A stretch of 64,000 nt of DNA, from contig JARLJW010000071.1 in assembly GCA_031290985.1 (NCBI GenBank), forward strand, positions 22,841 through 86,840. The letters are read 5' to 3'. The notes under the pieces are model-generated. The model did not search any database and was not told the DNA's origin. It saw nothing but the letters and a program-made list of their open reading frames with translations. The stretch is from Verrucomicrobiia bacterium (GTDB lineage Bacteria; Verrucomicrobiota; Verrucomicrobiia; Limisphaerales; UBA11358). Within the stretch, counting starts at the first letter, position 1. Each line of letters begins with the position of its first letter. Made by a program: the position numbers and the translations under genes. Shown one piece after another: positions 15,940 through 24,926 of this stretch.

Positions 15940-16473
15940 TTAACCCAGCGGCAACCAGTCCACCGTCGCCGCCGCTTTCATGCTCGCATTGAACTCCCGC
16001 AAACTCTCCGCCAGTTGTTCCCGCGAATGCTTCTGCTTCACGGCGGCGATGGCGGCCGTGGCCAGTTCATCGCACCGTTCGTTGCCCGCATCACCGGCAT
16101 GACCCTTCACCCAATGCCATTTGATCGTGTGCGGCGCCACGGCGGCATCCAGCCGCCGCCAAAGATCTTCATTTTTCACCGGTTGCTTCGCCGCCGTGCG
16201 CCAGCCGTTGCGCTTCCAGCCCCGCAACCATTTCGTGATGCCGTCGCGCAAATAATTTGAATCCGTGTGAAATTCCACCGTGCACGGCCCCTTCAGCGCC
16301 GACAGCGCCTCGATGGCCGCCTGCAGCTCCATGCGGTTGTTCGTGGTCGCCGCCACGCCGCCGCTCAACTCACGTTTGTGCTGGCCGCTGGCCAACACCG
16401 CCGCCCGGCCGCCCGGGCCGGGATTCCCGTGACACGCCCCGTCAGAATGGATCACCACATCTTGCATCCCCAA
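15940..16473 (-). CDS. rnhA: Ribonuclease HI
   Basis: 177 aa. It cleaves RNA in RNA-DNA hybrids. The catalytic carboxylates are visible: [14 protein letters not shown] (first Asp), [10 protein letters not shown] (Glu), [11 protein letters not shown] (Asp) and [15 protein letters not shown] (last Asp). [10 protein letters not shown] and the Trp-rich handle region ([10 protein letters not shown]) are also typical. The 20-residue C-terminal extension beyond the usual E. coli length is not recognised. An internal start ([10 protein letters not shown]) is possible. Confidence 0.95.
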   Translation of the reverse strand: MGMQDVVIHSDGACHGNPGPGGRAAVLASGQHKRELSGGVAATTNNRMELQAAIEALSALKGPCTVEFHTDSNYLRDGITKWLRGWKRNGWRTAAKQPVKNEDLWRRLDAAVAPHTIKWHWVKGHAGDAGNERCDELATAAIAAVKQKHSREQLAESLREFNASMKAAATVDWLPLG

Positions 16474-16695
16474 TTTTGAACCCGCCGGCGCATGAAGCCA
16501 AGCGCAGACACTCGACTTTATCCAAATGAAATGGCTTTGATCGGCTTTGCCTGCCCGGCTTCACCCGAAAATAACTTTGAAATGGGTTTAAATTTCCAGA
16601 ACCATTCGACATTCGTCATTTTCACGCCCTCATCTTGCCACACCCGGTTGGACAAAGGCTGTCCAACCATCTCTGCGCCCCTGCTCCCCAGGCCG

Positions 16696-19170
16696 TTACG
16701 GCGCGAGCGTGTACCGCTGTTGCGCGGCATCGTATTGGAAGCGGGCCAGGTTGCCGGTCAACCACGGCAGCGTGTCGTTGGTCGATCCGGCATATCCGGT
16801 CAGCGCCGCCAGTTGCGCCAGTTCCTTTTGTTGGTTGCGGGCATCGCGCCCGTCATCCACGTGGCGGACGGCAAGGTTGAGCGCATCCGGCAATCCTTGC
16901 TTGGCGGCGGGGATGGCCAGGCCGGCGGAGTTGATCACACCCAGCCGCGCGCTTTGCCACGCTTCCCGCACGGCGGCGGCAGTGTCAAAACCCGGACACT
17001 GTTCCAGGGCGCGGATGACCTCTTCCTGCCCGGAATGGAGCCGGACAAAATGCCAGCGCAGGCCGGCATAGGTCGCCGGATCTTTTGCGCCCGCCACAAT
17101 CGTCAGCGCATCCGCCGGCAACGCCTCGCGATGGTCTGACAATTTGGCGGTCAACCCGGCCCGCGCGTCGTCCTGCCAGCCCTTGGCCACGAACACTTGC
17201 ACCAGCTTGTTGTCGCGTTGCAGGGCGGCGCATAAATCCGGCAGTTGGTCGCGCGTGACGATTTTAGTGATGGCCGGAATGATAAAAGCGTCTTCCGCGT
17301 TTTGCGTCAGCGGCAGCCGGCGGAGCAAGGCGGGCAAGCCATTGGTGCCTGGCGCGGCCAGTTTGTCCACCACGGTCTGGCGTAACTGGTCACTCCAGCT
17401 CATGGGCAGGTTCAACAGGATTTTGTCCAGGTAGGCTTCGATCTCGCCCGCGGTCGGTGCCGCAGGCAGGCTGGCGTGTTCGATGGCCTGGGCCACGTTA
17501 TGCGCTTCTTTTTGCTGGCGGACATTACCGTTGCCATAGCCGGGCCAGTGATAATTTTCCGCGTGGAAAGCGAGCTGCGAAGTCCCCGCATAAACCGGTA
17601 CAAACACGCACAGGCGCGCCTCGCGCAGCCAGTCCGCGGCGCTCACCCCCGCAAGCCGTTCGCGTAGCGCGGGATACGGAAAGTCCAGTTGCAACGACCG
17701 GTGGGCTTCGCCGCTCATCAACGACGGGAAATACTCCCGCGCATTGTTTTGCGACACCACAAAGGCTTCGCCCGTGCCGGGATGATATAGCACATATGCG
17801 CAACGAGACTGGTTGTTGTAGTCATTGGCGCGGTTGACGGTGTCGGCATCGCGGTCGAATCTCAATTGCGCGGCACACTCATCGAGTGACACCGAGATGA
17901 CGCCGTTGGCCAGCCGGACTTTCTGGATGGTTACGGTCAGACCGGGCAAGGCTTGGACCGTCCCGAAACGCAATGGCGCTTCCGCGGCCTTTTTCACCCC
18001 GAACAGATCCACTGTCACCTTGCCGTCCACGCTGCCTGCCGACGGATTATTGGCAAACCGCTTGAGCGTATTTTGATCGTTGAAAAAAGCGCTCCCCACC
18101 CCGACATAACCGATATTTTCATTGAACCACAGCGTGTCCGCCGGGAAAAAATCCCGGATGACATGGAAATAACCGCTTTGCCGGGAGAAGTTCACCGAGC
18201 CGAGCCGGCCCGGATACCCCGTGCTCAGTGGCAGCCACTGCCCCTTGGTGCTGTGGTCGCCCGGAATGTGTATGGTGCCGAAAATATCCTCCAACACCGG
18301 GAATTGCCGGGCAGGCACGCCGGCCACCGCCAGTTCCGTCGCGAGCAATTCCCCCGGTTCAGTGATCGGACGGTTGGTTTCAACCAGCGACAGCGTCAGC
18401 GGCGCAGATGAAGTCCGCAGGGGCGCGAGAAAATCTTTGGACCAGACCGTCGTGATCACCGGAACCGCCAGCAGGCCTGCCGCAAAACACACGACCGCCA
18501 CGCGCCAGCTTCCCGCCCGCGCCTGGGCCACCCAGGCCAGGATTCCGCCGGCCGCCAAAACCAAATACGCCACGGCTTCCGCGCACGTGGCCCATTCGCC
18601 GCCCCTCACCCCGTTATTGACGGCCTGAGGCAGCACGCCGGCGTGGACCAGCATGTCCACCGTCATCACCCACAAAAAAATCCCGCCGATGGTAACACCG
18701 ACGGCGAGGAAATAACGGGCCAGATCCCGCGTCAGCGCCGCCAGCACCGCGACCGCCAGCAGAATGGCTGCGCTGTACAGCAGCGATTCCGCCGCCGCCA
18801 CCAGTTCCAAGTGTGGCGAGTAGCCGCGCAGGGCCCAGCCCACGGTTTGAACCAGCAGGCGCGGCACCAGCAAACCGAGGATGATGAACGCCGTTTTCGC
18901 CCAGAACAAATGCGCGCGCCGCACCGGCCGCGTCAGCCACACGGCGCTGGTCCCCACCAGCGCATCCGCCTGCACCAGCGACACCACCAGCGCCAGACCG
19001 AACACGATCTGCCACAGCTCAATGAGAAAGCGGGCCATGCCCTGACCGATGCCCGGCAACACCAGTTGCGTTGCCAGCAGCGGCTCCGCGGCGAAGGAAA
19101 GCCACAGCACCACCAGCCGCCAGCGGAAATGCCGCAAGTCCGTTTTGAATTGGTGAAGAATGAGGTTCAT
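16696..19170 (-). CDS. Large ABC-2-like permease with long soluble domain, paralogue 2
   Basis: 824 aa from ATG 19170 (MNLILHQFKTDLRHFRW), chosen by alignment with the upstream paralogue and because it makes an ATGA overlap (19167-19170). About six membrane segments lie in the first 270 residues (IVFGLALVVSLVQAD, LLYSAAILLAVAVLAAL and others). A soluble region of about 530 residues without clear motifs follows, then a helical C-terminus. As the last gene of a GntR-ATPase-permease-permease operon it is probably half of a transporter channel. The substrate is unknown. Confidence 0.7.
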   Translation of the reverse strand: MNLILHQFKTDLRHFRWRLVVLWLSFAAEPLLATQLVLPGIGQGMARFLIELWQIVFGLALVVSLVQADALVGTSAVWLTRPVRRAHLFWAKTAFIILGLLVPRLLVQTVGWALRGYSPHLELVAAAESLLYSAAILLAVAVLAALTRDLARYFLAVGVTIGGIFLWVMTVDMLVHAGVLPQAVNNGVRGGEWATCAEAVAYLVLAAGGILAWVAQARAGSWRVAVVCFAAGLLAVPVITTVWSKDFLAPLRTSSAPLTLSLVETNRPITEPGELLATELAVAGVPARQFPVLEDIFGTIHIPGDHSTKGQWLPLSTGYPGRLGSVNFSRQSGYFHVIRDFFPADTLWFNENIGYVGVGSAFFNDQNTLKRFANNPSAGSVDGKVTVDLFGVKKAAEAPLRFGTVQALPGLTVTIQKVRLANGVISVSLDECAAQLRFDRDADTVNRANDYNNQSRCAYVLYHPGTGEAFVVSQNNAREYFPSLMSGEAHRSLQLDFPYPALRERLAGVSAADWLREARLCVFVPVYAGTSQLAFHAENYHWPGYGNGNVRQQKEAHNVAQAIEHASLPAAPTAGEIEAYLDKILLNLPMSWSDQLRQTVVDKLAAPGTNGLPALLRRLPLTQNAEDAFIIPAITKIVTRDQLPDLCAALQRDNKLVQVFVAKGWQDDARAGLTAKLSDHREALPADALTIVAGAKDPATYAGLRWHFVRLHSGQEEVIRALEQCPGFDTAAAVREAWQSARLGVINSAGLAIPAAKQGLPDALNLAVRHVDDGRDARNQQKELAQLAALTGYAGSTNDTLPWLTGNLARFQYDAAQQRYTLAP

Positions 19171-21794
19171 GGGTTCCCCGTGGTTGACGCCGCGGCCAGG
19201 CTCGATTGCAGCACAAACTTCCGCAGCGCCGGGTTGTAAACAAAATCTTCCGCCCGGTGCTGCCGCATCCACGCCAGCACCTTCTGATTGTTGCGGCGGT
19301 CTGATGCTTTCACGCCGGGCATCTGGACTGCGCCCGTAAATGCATCGGCCAGGGCATAACTGAGATTCATCTGGTCAAAATCCGGATCATTCAAAACCAG
19401 ATAGGCCCGCTGCAGCGCGCTGGTCTGGCCGTGACGCAGTGCCAGCCGGAACGTCTCATCGAACATTGCCCAGCCGTTGTTCTGGCGGAGCATGAGGCTG
19501 TCATTCTGCCATCGCCGGACCACGATGCGGTCCAGCTCCGGTTCCAGCCCCGGCACCGTGCGCAATAGATCATCCGCCGCCAATGTCGGGTTACCCTCAA
19601 ACTCCGCCAGCAGGCGCGGATACGTCTGCGGATCCTGCAGCCACACGATCGCGCGCAAGGCCGATGGCGGCAGGCCACGCCGCGAATCAGTCTGCGCGAG
19701 GTGGAGGATTTCCGGGCGCGCATCATCCACCCAGCCCCGCGCAAACAACACCTCGGCCAAATCCGGTTCCTTTTGCAAAGCGGCAATGATGGCCGGCTTT
19801 TGCGCCTCCGTCGCGCCCAGTTTGATTGCGCTGATCACCGCATCCCTTGACGCACCATCCATCACCGGCAGGCCGTCCAACAGCAGATCCAGATGCGCCG
19901 GCACAAATGTCGCCAGCTGCCGGATGTACGGGTAATTGTCACCCGGCGAAAACCGCTCCGCCTCCACCAGGCGGAAGAAATCCAGCAGATACAGGCTCAC
20001 GTCCCGGCGCGATGCGTCCGGCGCGGGCACCTTCAGCGCCGCGATCCGGTGGTTGAATTCCGGGCGCGGCAGCGGATTATTGTTCGCCACCCTGCCTGCG
20101 CCGCCCGGCGGCACCGCCAGCTTTTCGTCGATGGTGAAGGCGGGCGATGACCACGTTTCCGGCACTGAGCCAACCCAGGTTTTTTCAATGACGACCAGCC
20201 GGCAGCGCGCGATCTCCGCCGGACTGAATACCTTGTGGCTGTTGAATTCAAGCTGGATGAAATACTGCGCCAGCGCGGTGTGGGTGCTGCGCGTCACGCT
20301 GTTGAAGGCAAATGAATCCGGCAGCCAGACAACCTGGCGGAGCGGATCATAAACCATCACCGACATCCGGGACAGCGGACCATTCTGCGCGTCGGAGCAG
20401 CGTGAATTGTCCGCCGTGGCCAGCTCGATCTGGCGACGCTGCAAATACAGCCCCGCGAGCACGTACGGTTGCGGCTTCGGTTGCGCGGCGATAAATTTCC
20501 ACGAGCCAAATTCATCCGTGCTCGTCGCCCCCGGCGTCAGCGGCAGGTCCGCGATCTTGTGCCATTGGAAAACCCGCGCCTCCAGACCGGCCTGCACGGT
20601 GAGCGGCTCCGTCAATTCCGCGCCGCCCGCCGGCAGGTCAAAACGGTGGAAGGAAACACTCCCCGGCTCGCCCGACCCGTAATAATTGTTCTGGCGAAAC
20701 AATACGCCCGGCGGAAATTCCGTCGCCCACGCGGCAAAATCAGACGGCTGATAATTCATGTTCCAATAGTTGTTAACGTTAAAGACTCCCCCCGGGTACA
20801 CCGCGCCGCCATGGATCTCGCTGCCATCCTCCCGCGCTAATTTCACCGCCGTGCCCGACCATTCCACGACGTCGTGCGGCGGTGGCGGTTGGATTTTTGG
20901 CGTCAGCACGATGTCGAAATGCGGTTGCGCGGCACCATCCGTTTCCTGAACCTTTTGCAGCCACAGCGAACGTGCTGGAATCTCCCAACCACTGCCCGCC
21001 ACCACGGATCCGGCCACTGCCGAGTCGACCGGCCGCAACGCAAACGTGTCCCACCGCCACAGCCAGGAAACCGCCGCCTGCGAAGCCCAGGTGATCAAGA
21101 TCAGCCCGCCCCAGCGCACCAGCACGCCGCGATGCCCCCGCGCATGCCAGGCCGCAAACCCCAGCAGCGCCAGCGCGAACGCATAAGCCCCGACGACTCC
21201 CGGAGCCTTGGAATGCCCGAATAGATCCCATTGAAAATATTGCTCCAATAGCGACACCGTGATGCCCACCACCACATAGCCGCCCGTGATGATCGCGAGC
21301 GAACGCCCCCACCGGCCAATGGTGGGCCACAACGCTGCATACGCACTAAAACCCAGCGCCACCGGCAGCATGAATAAAACCCGCTCAAACGTCGCCCGCC
21401 CGACCACCCAGCCCGGCAGCCCCAGCCACGCCAGATGCACCGTCTCCGACAACGCCCACGGCGCCACGATCAGCGCGAGGATGAACAATAGTTTGGCCAG
21501 GTACAGGACGCGCTTCGGCAGCGGCCGCGTGGCCAGAAAACCTTCGTGGTTCGTGGGTGAATCCGTCAGCACCACCACCGATGGCAATATCGCGGCCAGC
21601 ACCCACAGCGCGCGCGGCAGCATTGCCGTCCACGTATTTGCCCCATGGTCAAACCCCCGGTCAGGGCTGTACACCACCTGCCCCGCCCAGCCAAGGTTCA
21701 CCGCCAGGTCCAACAGCAACAGCCCAAACCACACCGCCAAGTAATAGCGGAACTGACGCACATCCTTCCGAAACTGGTGCAAGACAAGATTCAT
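19167..21794 (-). CDS. Large ABC-2-like permease with long soluble domain, paralogue 1
   Basis: 875 aa, starting MNLVLHQFRKDVRQFRYYL, nearly the same N-terminus as its downstream paralogue. About seven hydrophobic segments fill the first 270 residues (LWVLAAILPSVVVLTDSP, LLFILALIVAPWALSETV and others). A soluble region of about 600 residues with DNNSR- and WLPDSF-type beta-rich segments follows. The C-terminal helices resemble those of the paralogue. It lies 21 bp after the ATPase gene. Together the two could form a heterodimeric channel. Confidence 0.7.
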   Translation of the reverse strand: MNLVLHQFRKDVRQFRYYLAVWFGLLLLDLAVNLGWAGQVVYSPDRGFDHGANTWTAMLPRALWVLAAILPSVVVLTDSPTNHEGFLATRPLPKRVLYLAKLLFILALIVAPWALSETVHLAWLGLPGWVVGRATFERVLFMLPVALGFSAYAALWPTIGRWGRSLAIITGGYVVVGITVSLLEQYFQWDLFGHSKAPGVVGAYAFALALLGFAAWHARGHRGVLVRWGGLILITWASQAAVSWLWRWDTFALRPVDSAVAGSVVAGSGWEIPARSLWLQKVQETDGAAQPHFDIVLTPKIQPPPPHDVVEWSGTAVKLAREDGSEIHGGAVYPGGVFNVNNYWNMNYQPSDFAAWATEFPPGVLFRQNNYYGSGEPGSVSFHRFDLPAGGAELTEPLTVQAGLEARVFQWHKIADLPLTPGATSTDEFGSWKFIAAQPKPQPYVLAGLYLQRRQIELATADNSRCSDAQNGPLSRMSVMVYDPLRQVVWLPDSFAFNSVTRSTHTALAQYFIQLEFNSHKVFSPAEIARCRLVVIEKTWVGSVPETWSSPAFTIDEKLAVPPGGAGRVANNNPLPRPEFNHRIAALKVPAPDASRRDVSLYLLDFFRLVEAERFSPGDNYPYIRQLATFVPAHLDLLLDGLPVMDGASRDAVISAIKLGATEAQKPAIIAALQKEPDLAEVLFARGWVDDARPEILHLAQTDSRRGLPPSALRAIVWLQDPQTYPRLLAEFEGNPTLAADDLLRTVPGLEPELDRIVVRRWQNDSLMLRQNNGWAMFDETFRLALRHGQTSALQRAYLVLNDPDFDQMNLSYALADAFTGAVQMPGVKASDRRNNQKVLAWMRQHRAEDFVYNPALRKFVLQSSLAAASTTGNP

Positions 21795-21815
21795 AATCCT
21801 GGTTGGTGACGGGAG

Positions 21816-22733
21816 TTATTGGCTCGCGAGGCCGTTCAGCCGGTACGTCCTCGCCAGCGCCACGAAAATCTCCCGCAGCGACATCGGCATGACATTGAAT
21901 TGTTTCGCAGCCGGAAAGTGCGTCGCCACCGCGTGGTTCAGCCCCGCCTCGTCAAAACGCGAATCCGTGAACCGCAACCGCCGCCCCGCCAGTTCCACGT
22001 TCAGCCACGTCTCCGGCAGCTTCGCCGGGCTCTCCGCGCCTTCGTTCAGCACGATCTCCACCGTCCGGAATCGCGCCTGCAGATTGTCCGACGTGTCCTC
22101 CAGCTGCAGCTGCCCGCGGTGCAGGATCGCCACCCGGTCCGCCATCCGCTCGACCTCCGCGATGTCATGCGAAGAGATCAGCACCGTCCAGCCCTCGTTA
22201 TCCGTCAGCTCCAGCATCCCCCGGATGAACTCATCCCGCACCAGTGGATCCAGACCGGAAAACGGTTCATCCAATACCACCAGCTTGGGCCGGTACGCCA
22301 GGCTGCACAACAACGCCGCCTTCATCCGCATCCCGCGCGAGCACGCCTTTAACTTCACGTCCGGCGGCAGTTCAAATCCCTTCAACAATTTCACCGCGAA
22401 CGCCCCGTCCCAGTCCGGATACATCGGCCGGCAGTAATCCATGAACTGCCGCACCGTCATCCACAACGGCAGCTCCTGGTTCTCGGACACATAACCGATC
22501 TTCCGGAATTCTTCCGGGCCCAGCCGCCGCGAATCCACGCCGAGGACGTTCAACATCCCGCCGTCCGGCTTGTGGATGTTCAGCAGGCATTTGATCGTCG
22601 TCGTCTTCCCTGCCCCGTTGGGGCCGAGAAACGCCGTTACCGCCCCCTCCGGCACCACCAGGTTCAAGCCGTCCACGGCCGGCGTCTTTTTGAATTTTTT
22701 CCGCAAACCGCAGATTTCGATCATGGGTTTCAT
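21816..22733 (-). CDS. ABC transporter ATP-binding protein (YtrB-like)
   Basis: 305 aa. Walker A GPNGAGKTT, Q-loop YVSENQELP, a degenerate signature CSRGMRMKAALL in place of LSGGQ, Walker B LVVLDEP and switch His in SSHD are all present. The degenerate signature and a C-terminal extension of about 80 residues are typical of YtrB-type ATPases in GntR-regulated exporters. Its ATG overlaps the regulator's stop (ATGA, 22730-22733). Confidence 0.92.
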   Translation of the reverse strand: MKPMIEICGLRKKFKKTPAVDGLNLVVPEGAVTAFLGPNGAGKTTTIKCLLNIHKPDGGMLNVLGVDSRRLGPEEFRKIGYVSENQELPLWMTVRQFMDYCRPMYPDWDGAFAVKLLKGFELPPDVKLKACSRGMRMKAALLCSLAYRPKLVVLDEPFSGLDPLVRDEFIRGMLELTDNEGWTVLISSHDIAEVERMADRVAILHRGQLQLEDTSDNLQARFRTVEIVLNEGAESPAKLPETWLNVELAGRRLRFTDSRFDEAGLNHAVATHFPAAKQFNVMPMSLREIFVALARTYRLNGLASQ

Positions 22734-23158
22734 GGCTTTGATTTTTTACCCGCAACCGGACCGCGTGATCCGGGTTCAAAAAAGTTGTTCTGCTCCGCCG
22801 CCCGCCGCAACGCCGCCACCACCTCGTCCAGTTTCAAGTGCAGATCCCCCGCCTCCTTCAGCAATTCCGTACACAGCGGCCCGATCTGCTTCAACCGCTC
22901 ATCATGCGCCGGCAGGTTCGGCTCCGTCACCACCATCCCGATCCCCGGACGGCTCGCCAGATACCCGGTGTCCTTCAGTTCCGCCACCACCTTGTGCGCC
23001 GTCGTGGGGCTGATCCGCAGTTCCTGGCTCAACGTCCGCACCGAAGGAAATTCATCACCCGCTGCCAGCTGTCCCGTAAGCATGGCCTTCCGCACAGCCT
23101 GGAGAATCTGGTCCGAGACCGGCAGCCCATCTTCAATTTGAACGAGAAACGGCAGCAT
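22730..23158 (-). CDS. GntR-family regulator, YtrA subfamily
   Basis: 142 aa. The N-terminal winged helix includes PVSDQILQAVRKAMLTGQLAAGDE, PSVRTLSQELRISPTTAHKVV and LKDTGYLASRPGIGMVV. The C-terminal region is only about 70 residues, with no ligand-binding FCD or UTRA domain, which marks the YtrA subfamily. These proteins repress adjacent ABC operons and respond to cell-envelope antibiotics in some species. The promoter and an inverted repeat lie just upstream. Confidence 0.9.
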   Translation of the reverse strand: MLPFLVQIEDGLPVSDQILQAVRKAMLTGQLAAGDEFPSVRTLSQELRISPTTAHKVVAELKDTGYLASRPGIGMVVTEPNLPAHDERLKQIGPLCTELLKEAGDLHLKLDEVVAALRRAAEQNNFFEPGSRGPVAGKKSKP

Positions 23159-23205
23159 GGCGTGTTATGTGTACCAGTATTACTGTAACACTTGGAACGC
23201 GTCAA
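23159..23205 (-). promoter_or_regulatory. Sigma70-type promoter with overlapping inverted repeat for the GntR-ABC operon
   Basis: On the minus strand TTGACG (23200-23205) and TAATAC (23177-23182) are separated by 17 bp, close to the sigma70 consensus. GTGTTA (23162-23167) and TAACAC (23186-23191) form an inverted repeat that brackets the -10 element and start site. That is a plausible autoregulatory operator for the YtrA-type protein. The 5' untranslated region would be only 10-15 nt. Confidence 0.7.
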
Positions 23206-23449
23206 GGGATTTTTTTTGATCTTTTCACACTTCTGATGATTCGTGTTTGCCGATGCGGCTCGTGCTCTGTGGTTAAAAAATTTGCTTCTGGTGGCCGTGA
23301 CACCGTCATTTCTGCGTCCCTCTGTGTTCTCCGCGTCTCCGTGTTTTTCCGGCCACCGCCAGCCTCCATCCTCGCCTAAACACCTCTCCCGGTGGCGGTA
23401 CACAAGCACCGGTCTGGATTTTCGCCCGCCGCCCGCTAAACTCCCGCCG

Positions 23450-24178
23450 TTGCAATCATCCCGACCAGACCATTACGCCACGCTCGGCCTGCACCGCCGC
23501 TGCACCGAGGCCCAAATCCGCGCCGCCTACCGCATCCTCGCCAAACAGCATCACCCCGACGTGAATGGCGGCGCGCGCGAAGCCGTCGCCCGCACCCAGG
23601 CCTTGAATGCCGCGTATGAAACGCTGAGCGACCCCGACCGCCGCCAGGCGTACGATGCGGAATCCGCCGCCGCCAAAAAAACGCCCACCCCGCCCCGCCC
23701 GGGAAAGGCCGCCGCCCTCACCAAGGAAATCCATCTCGGCATCCTCGAATTTTTGCGCGGCGCAAAACTGGATGTCCACGTCAACGACCCCGGCAATCTC
23801 GACGGGGCGGAGACCTACGAGCTGGTCATCCCGCCGGAAACCGCGCCGGGCGCACGCTTCAAAATTCCCCGCACCGGCGGTGGTTTCGTGGTGGTGCGGG
23901 CAAAGGCGAAGCCCGATTTTCGCTTCAAGGTGCGCGGTTCGGATTTGCGTTGCGATTTGAAGATCAACGCCCAGCGCGCCCTGCAAGGCGGCGTGGAATC
24001 CGTGCGCGGCGCGACCGGCAATTTTCTGCGCGTGCCAATCCCCAAAAAAGTTGCCTCCGGCGAAATCATCCGCCTGCCCGGCGAAGGCCTGCCCAAAACC
24101 CGCGGCGGCCGGGGCGATCTGCTCGTGCGTATCACCTACCGCCCCGAAGTCCGCATCACCCGCGCTTCCGGCCGTTAA
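23450..24178 (+). CDS. DnaJ-domain protein, CbpA-like
   Basis: 242 aa with TTG 23450 as the likely start, which places the J domain at the N-terminus. The only in-frame ATG (23243) lies over 200 bp upstream and encodes low-complexity residues. The J domain carries YATLGLHRRCTEAQIRAAY and the HPD tripeptide in KQHHPDVNGG. A C-terminal substrate-binding half of the DnaJ_C type is visible (ETYELVIPPETAPGARFKIP, IRLPGEGLPKTRGGRGDLLV). There is no Gly/Phe-rich or zinc region, as in CbpA. It should stimulate DnaK ATPase. Confidence 0.85.
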   Translation: MQSSRPDHYATLGLHRRCTEAQIRAAYRILAKQHHPDVNGGAREAVARTQALNAAYETLSDPDRRQAYDAESAAAKKTPTPPRPGKAAALTKEIHLGILEFLRGAKLDVHVNDPGNLDGAETYELVIPPETAPGARFKIPRTGGGFVVVRAKAKPDFRFKVRGSDLRCDLKINAQRALQGGVESVRGATGNFLRVPIPKKVASGEIIRLPGEGLPKTRGGRGDLLVRITYRPEVRITRASGR

Positions 24179-24536
24179 GCCGGCTCCAGCAACCCACGCA
24201 AACCTTTCGCAGGTGGACACCGTCGCGCTGCGGCGTGGTGGCCCGTCCAGCACGGACCCCGCGCAGCGGGCACTTAATGGCGTGAAAATCCCTTTGGCTT
24301 CGGACAGGGAACAAACACATGATCTGACCCGAAATCGTCATGGACTGCGGTGGCAGAGCGCAGCGGCGACACCGCTTTCGAACGTACAAAAATTGCCCTT
24401 CATTCCCATGCTCTCTCGTCCGCCCGACGGCGGTGTCGCGGTTGACGTAGGCCGCCACCAAACTGCAAGCGCTTGAGTTTAACCCGACCCGTGTAGGTCA
24501 GGCACATGCTCTTGGCTCAAACAATTTGACACCCGC
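24179..24536. repeat. Intergenic stretch with two dispersed repeat families
   Basis: No gene is seen. Positions 24211-24260 match the element at 15725-15780. Positions 24339-24384 (catggactgcggtggcag to accgctttcgaacg) match 58469-58516 and contain an inverted CGGTG/CACCG arrangement. Both appear to be genome-wide palindromic repeats. Confidence 0.65.
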
Positions 24537-24628
24537 CATTTACTTTCCACCGGTTCTCTGCGCATGATGACACTGCCTGCGGAGAAACTTTCATGCCGCC
24601 GGCAAGCCAACTACAGAACAAAAAAATT
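24537..24628 (+). ncRNA. Conserved leader, copy B, upstream of a lysine-rich micro-ORF
   Basis: Blocks CATTTAC (24537), GCATGATG (24562), GAAACTT (24584) and CATGCCGC (24592) repeat the order and spacing of the leader at 13787. The stem is GCCTGCGG pairing with CCGCCGGC, one mismatch, so it differs in sequence from copy A but keeps pairing around the same GAAACTTYCATG loop. Sequence change with retained pairing supports a structured RNA, although two copies are weak statistics. Confidence 0.55.
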
Positions 24629-24754
24629 ATGGGTGACAAATCCCCGAAAGCGAACCAGAAGAAAACCGGCCAGAAACAATCCGCCGCCAGCAGCGCCAAC
24701 GCCAAGAAAAGCGCCGCCACGGCCGCCAAGCAGGTAGCCGGCAAGAAGAAGTAA
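24629..24754 (+). CDS. 41-residue lysine-rich micro-protein, copy B
   Basis: It begins MGDKSPKANQKKTGQKQ and ends KQVAGKKK, with about a quarter Lys and the rest mostly Ala, Ser, Gln and Asn. I recall similar MGDKSPK small proteins in planctomycete and verrucomicrobial genomes, unverified. An in-frame upstream ATG at 24593 would add 12 residues and start inside the conserved leader. No Shine-Dalgarno sequence is seen. It may be an intrinsically disordered nucleic-acid binder. Confidence 0.6.
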   Translation: MGDKSPKANQKKTGQKQSAASSANAKKSAATAAKQVAGKKK

Positions 24755-24768
24755 CTTTCCTCTTCAGC

Positions 24769-24802
24769 CCGTCTCTCCGGGGAATTAATCTTGGAGAGAC
24801 GG
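24769..24802 (+). terminator. Conserved hairpin after micro-ORF B
   Basis: A 10-bp stem, ccgtctctcc (24769-24778) with ggagagacgg (24793-24802), lies 14 bp past the micro-ORF stop. The core GTCTCTCC/GGAGAGAC is the same as after copy A. No T tract follows, so its role as a terminator is uncertain. Confidence 0.6.
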
Positions 24803-24926
24803 ACTTCCCTTCCGGCCCGCAGTGCTCCCGCCCAAAGTCATCGCTCCCAAGTTCCCATCCCGCTTCGCTGCCAGGTTCCGTTTTTATTTTCGTGTCTTTC
24901 ATGTGTTTCGTGGTTAAAAATCCGTC

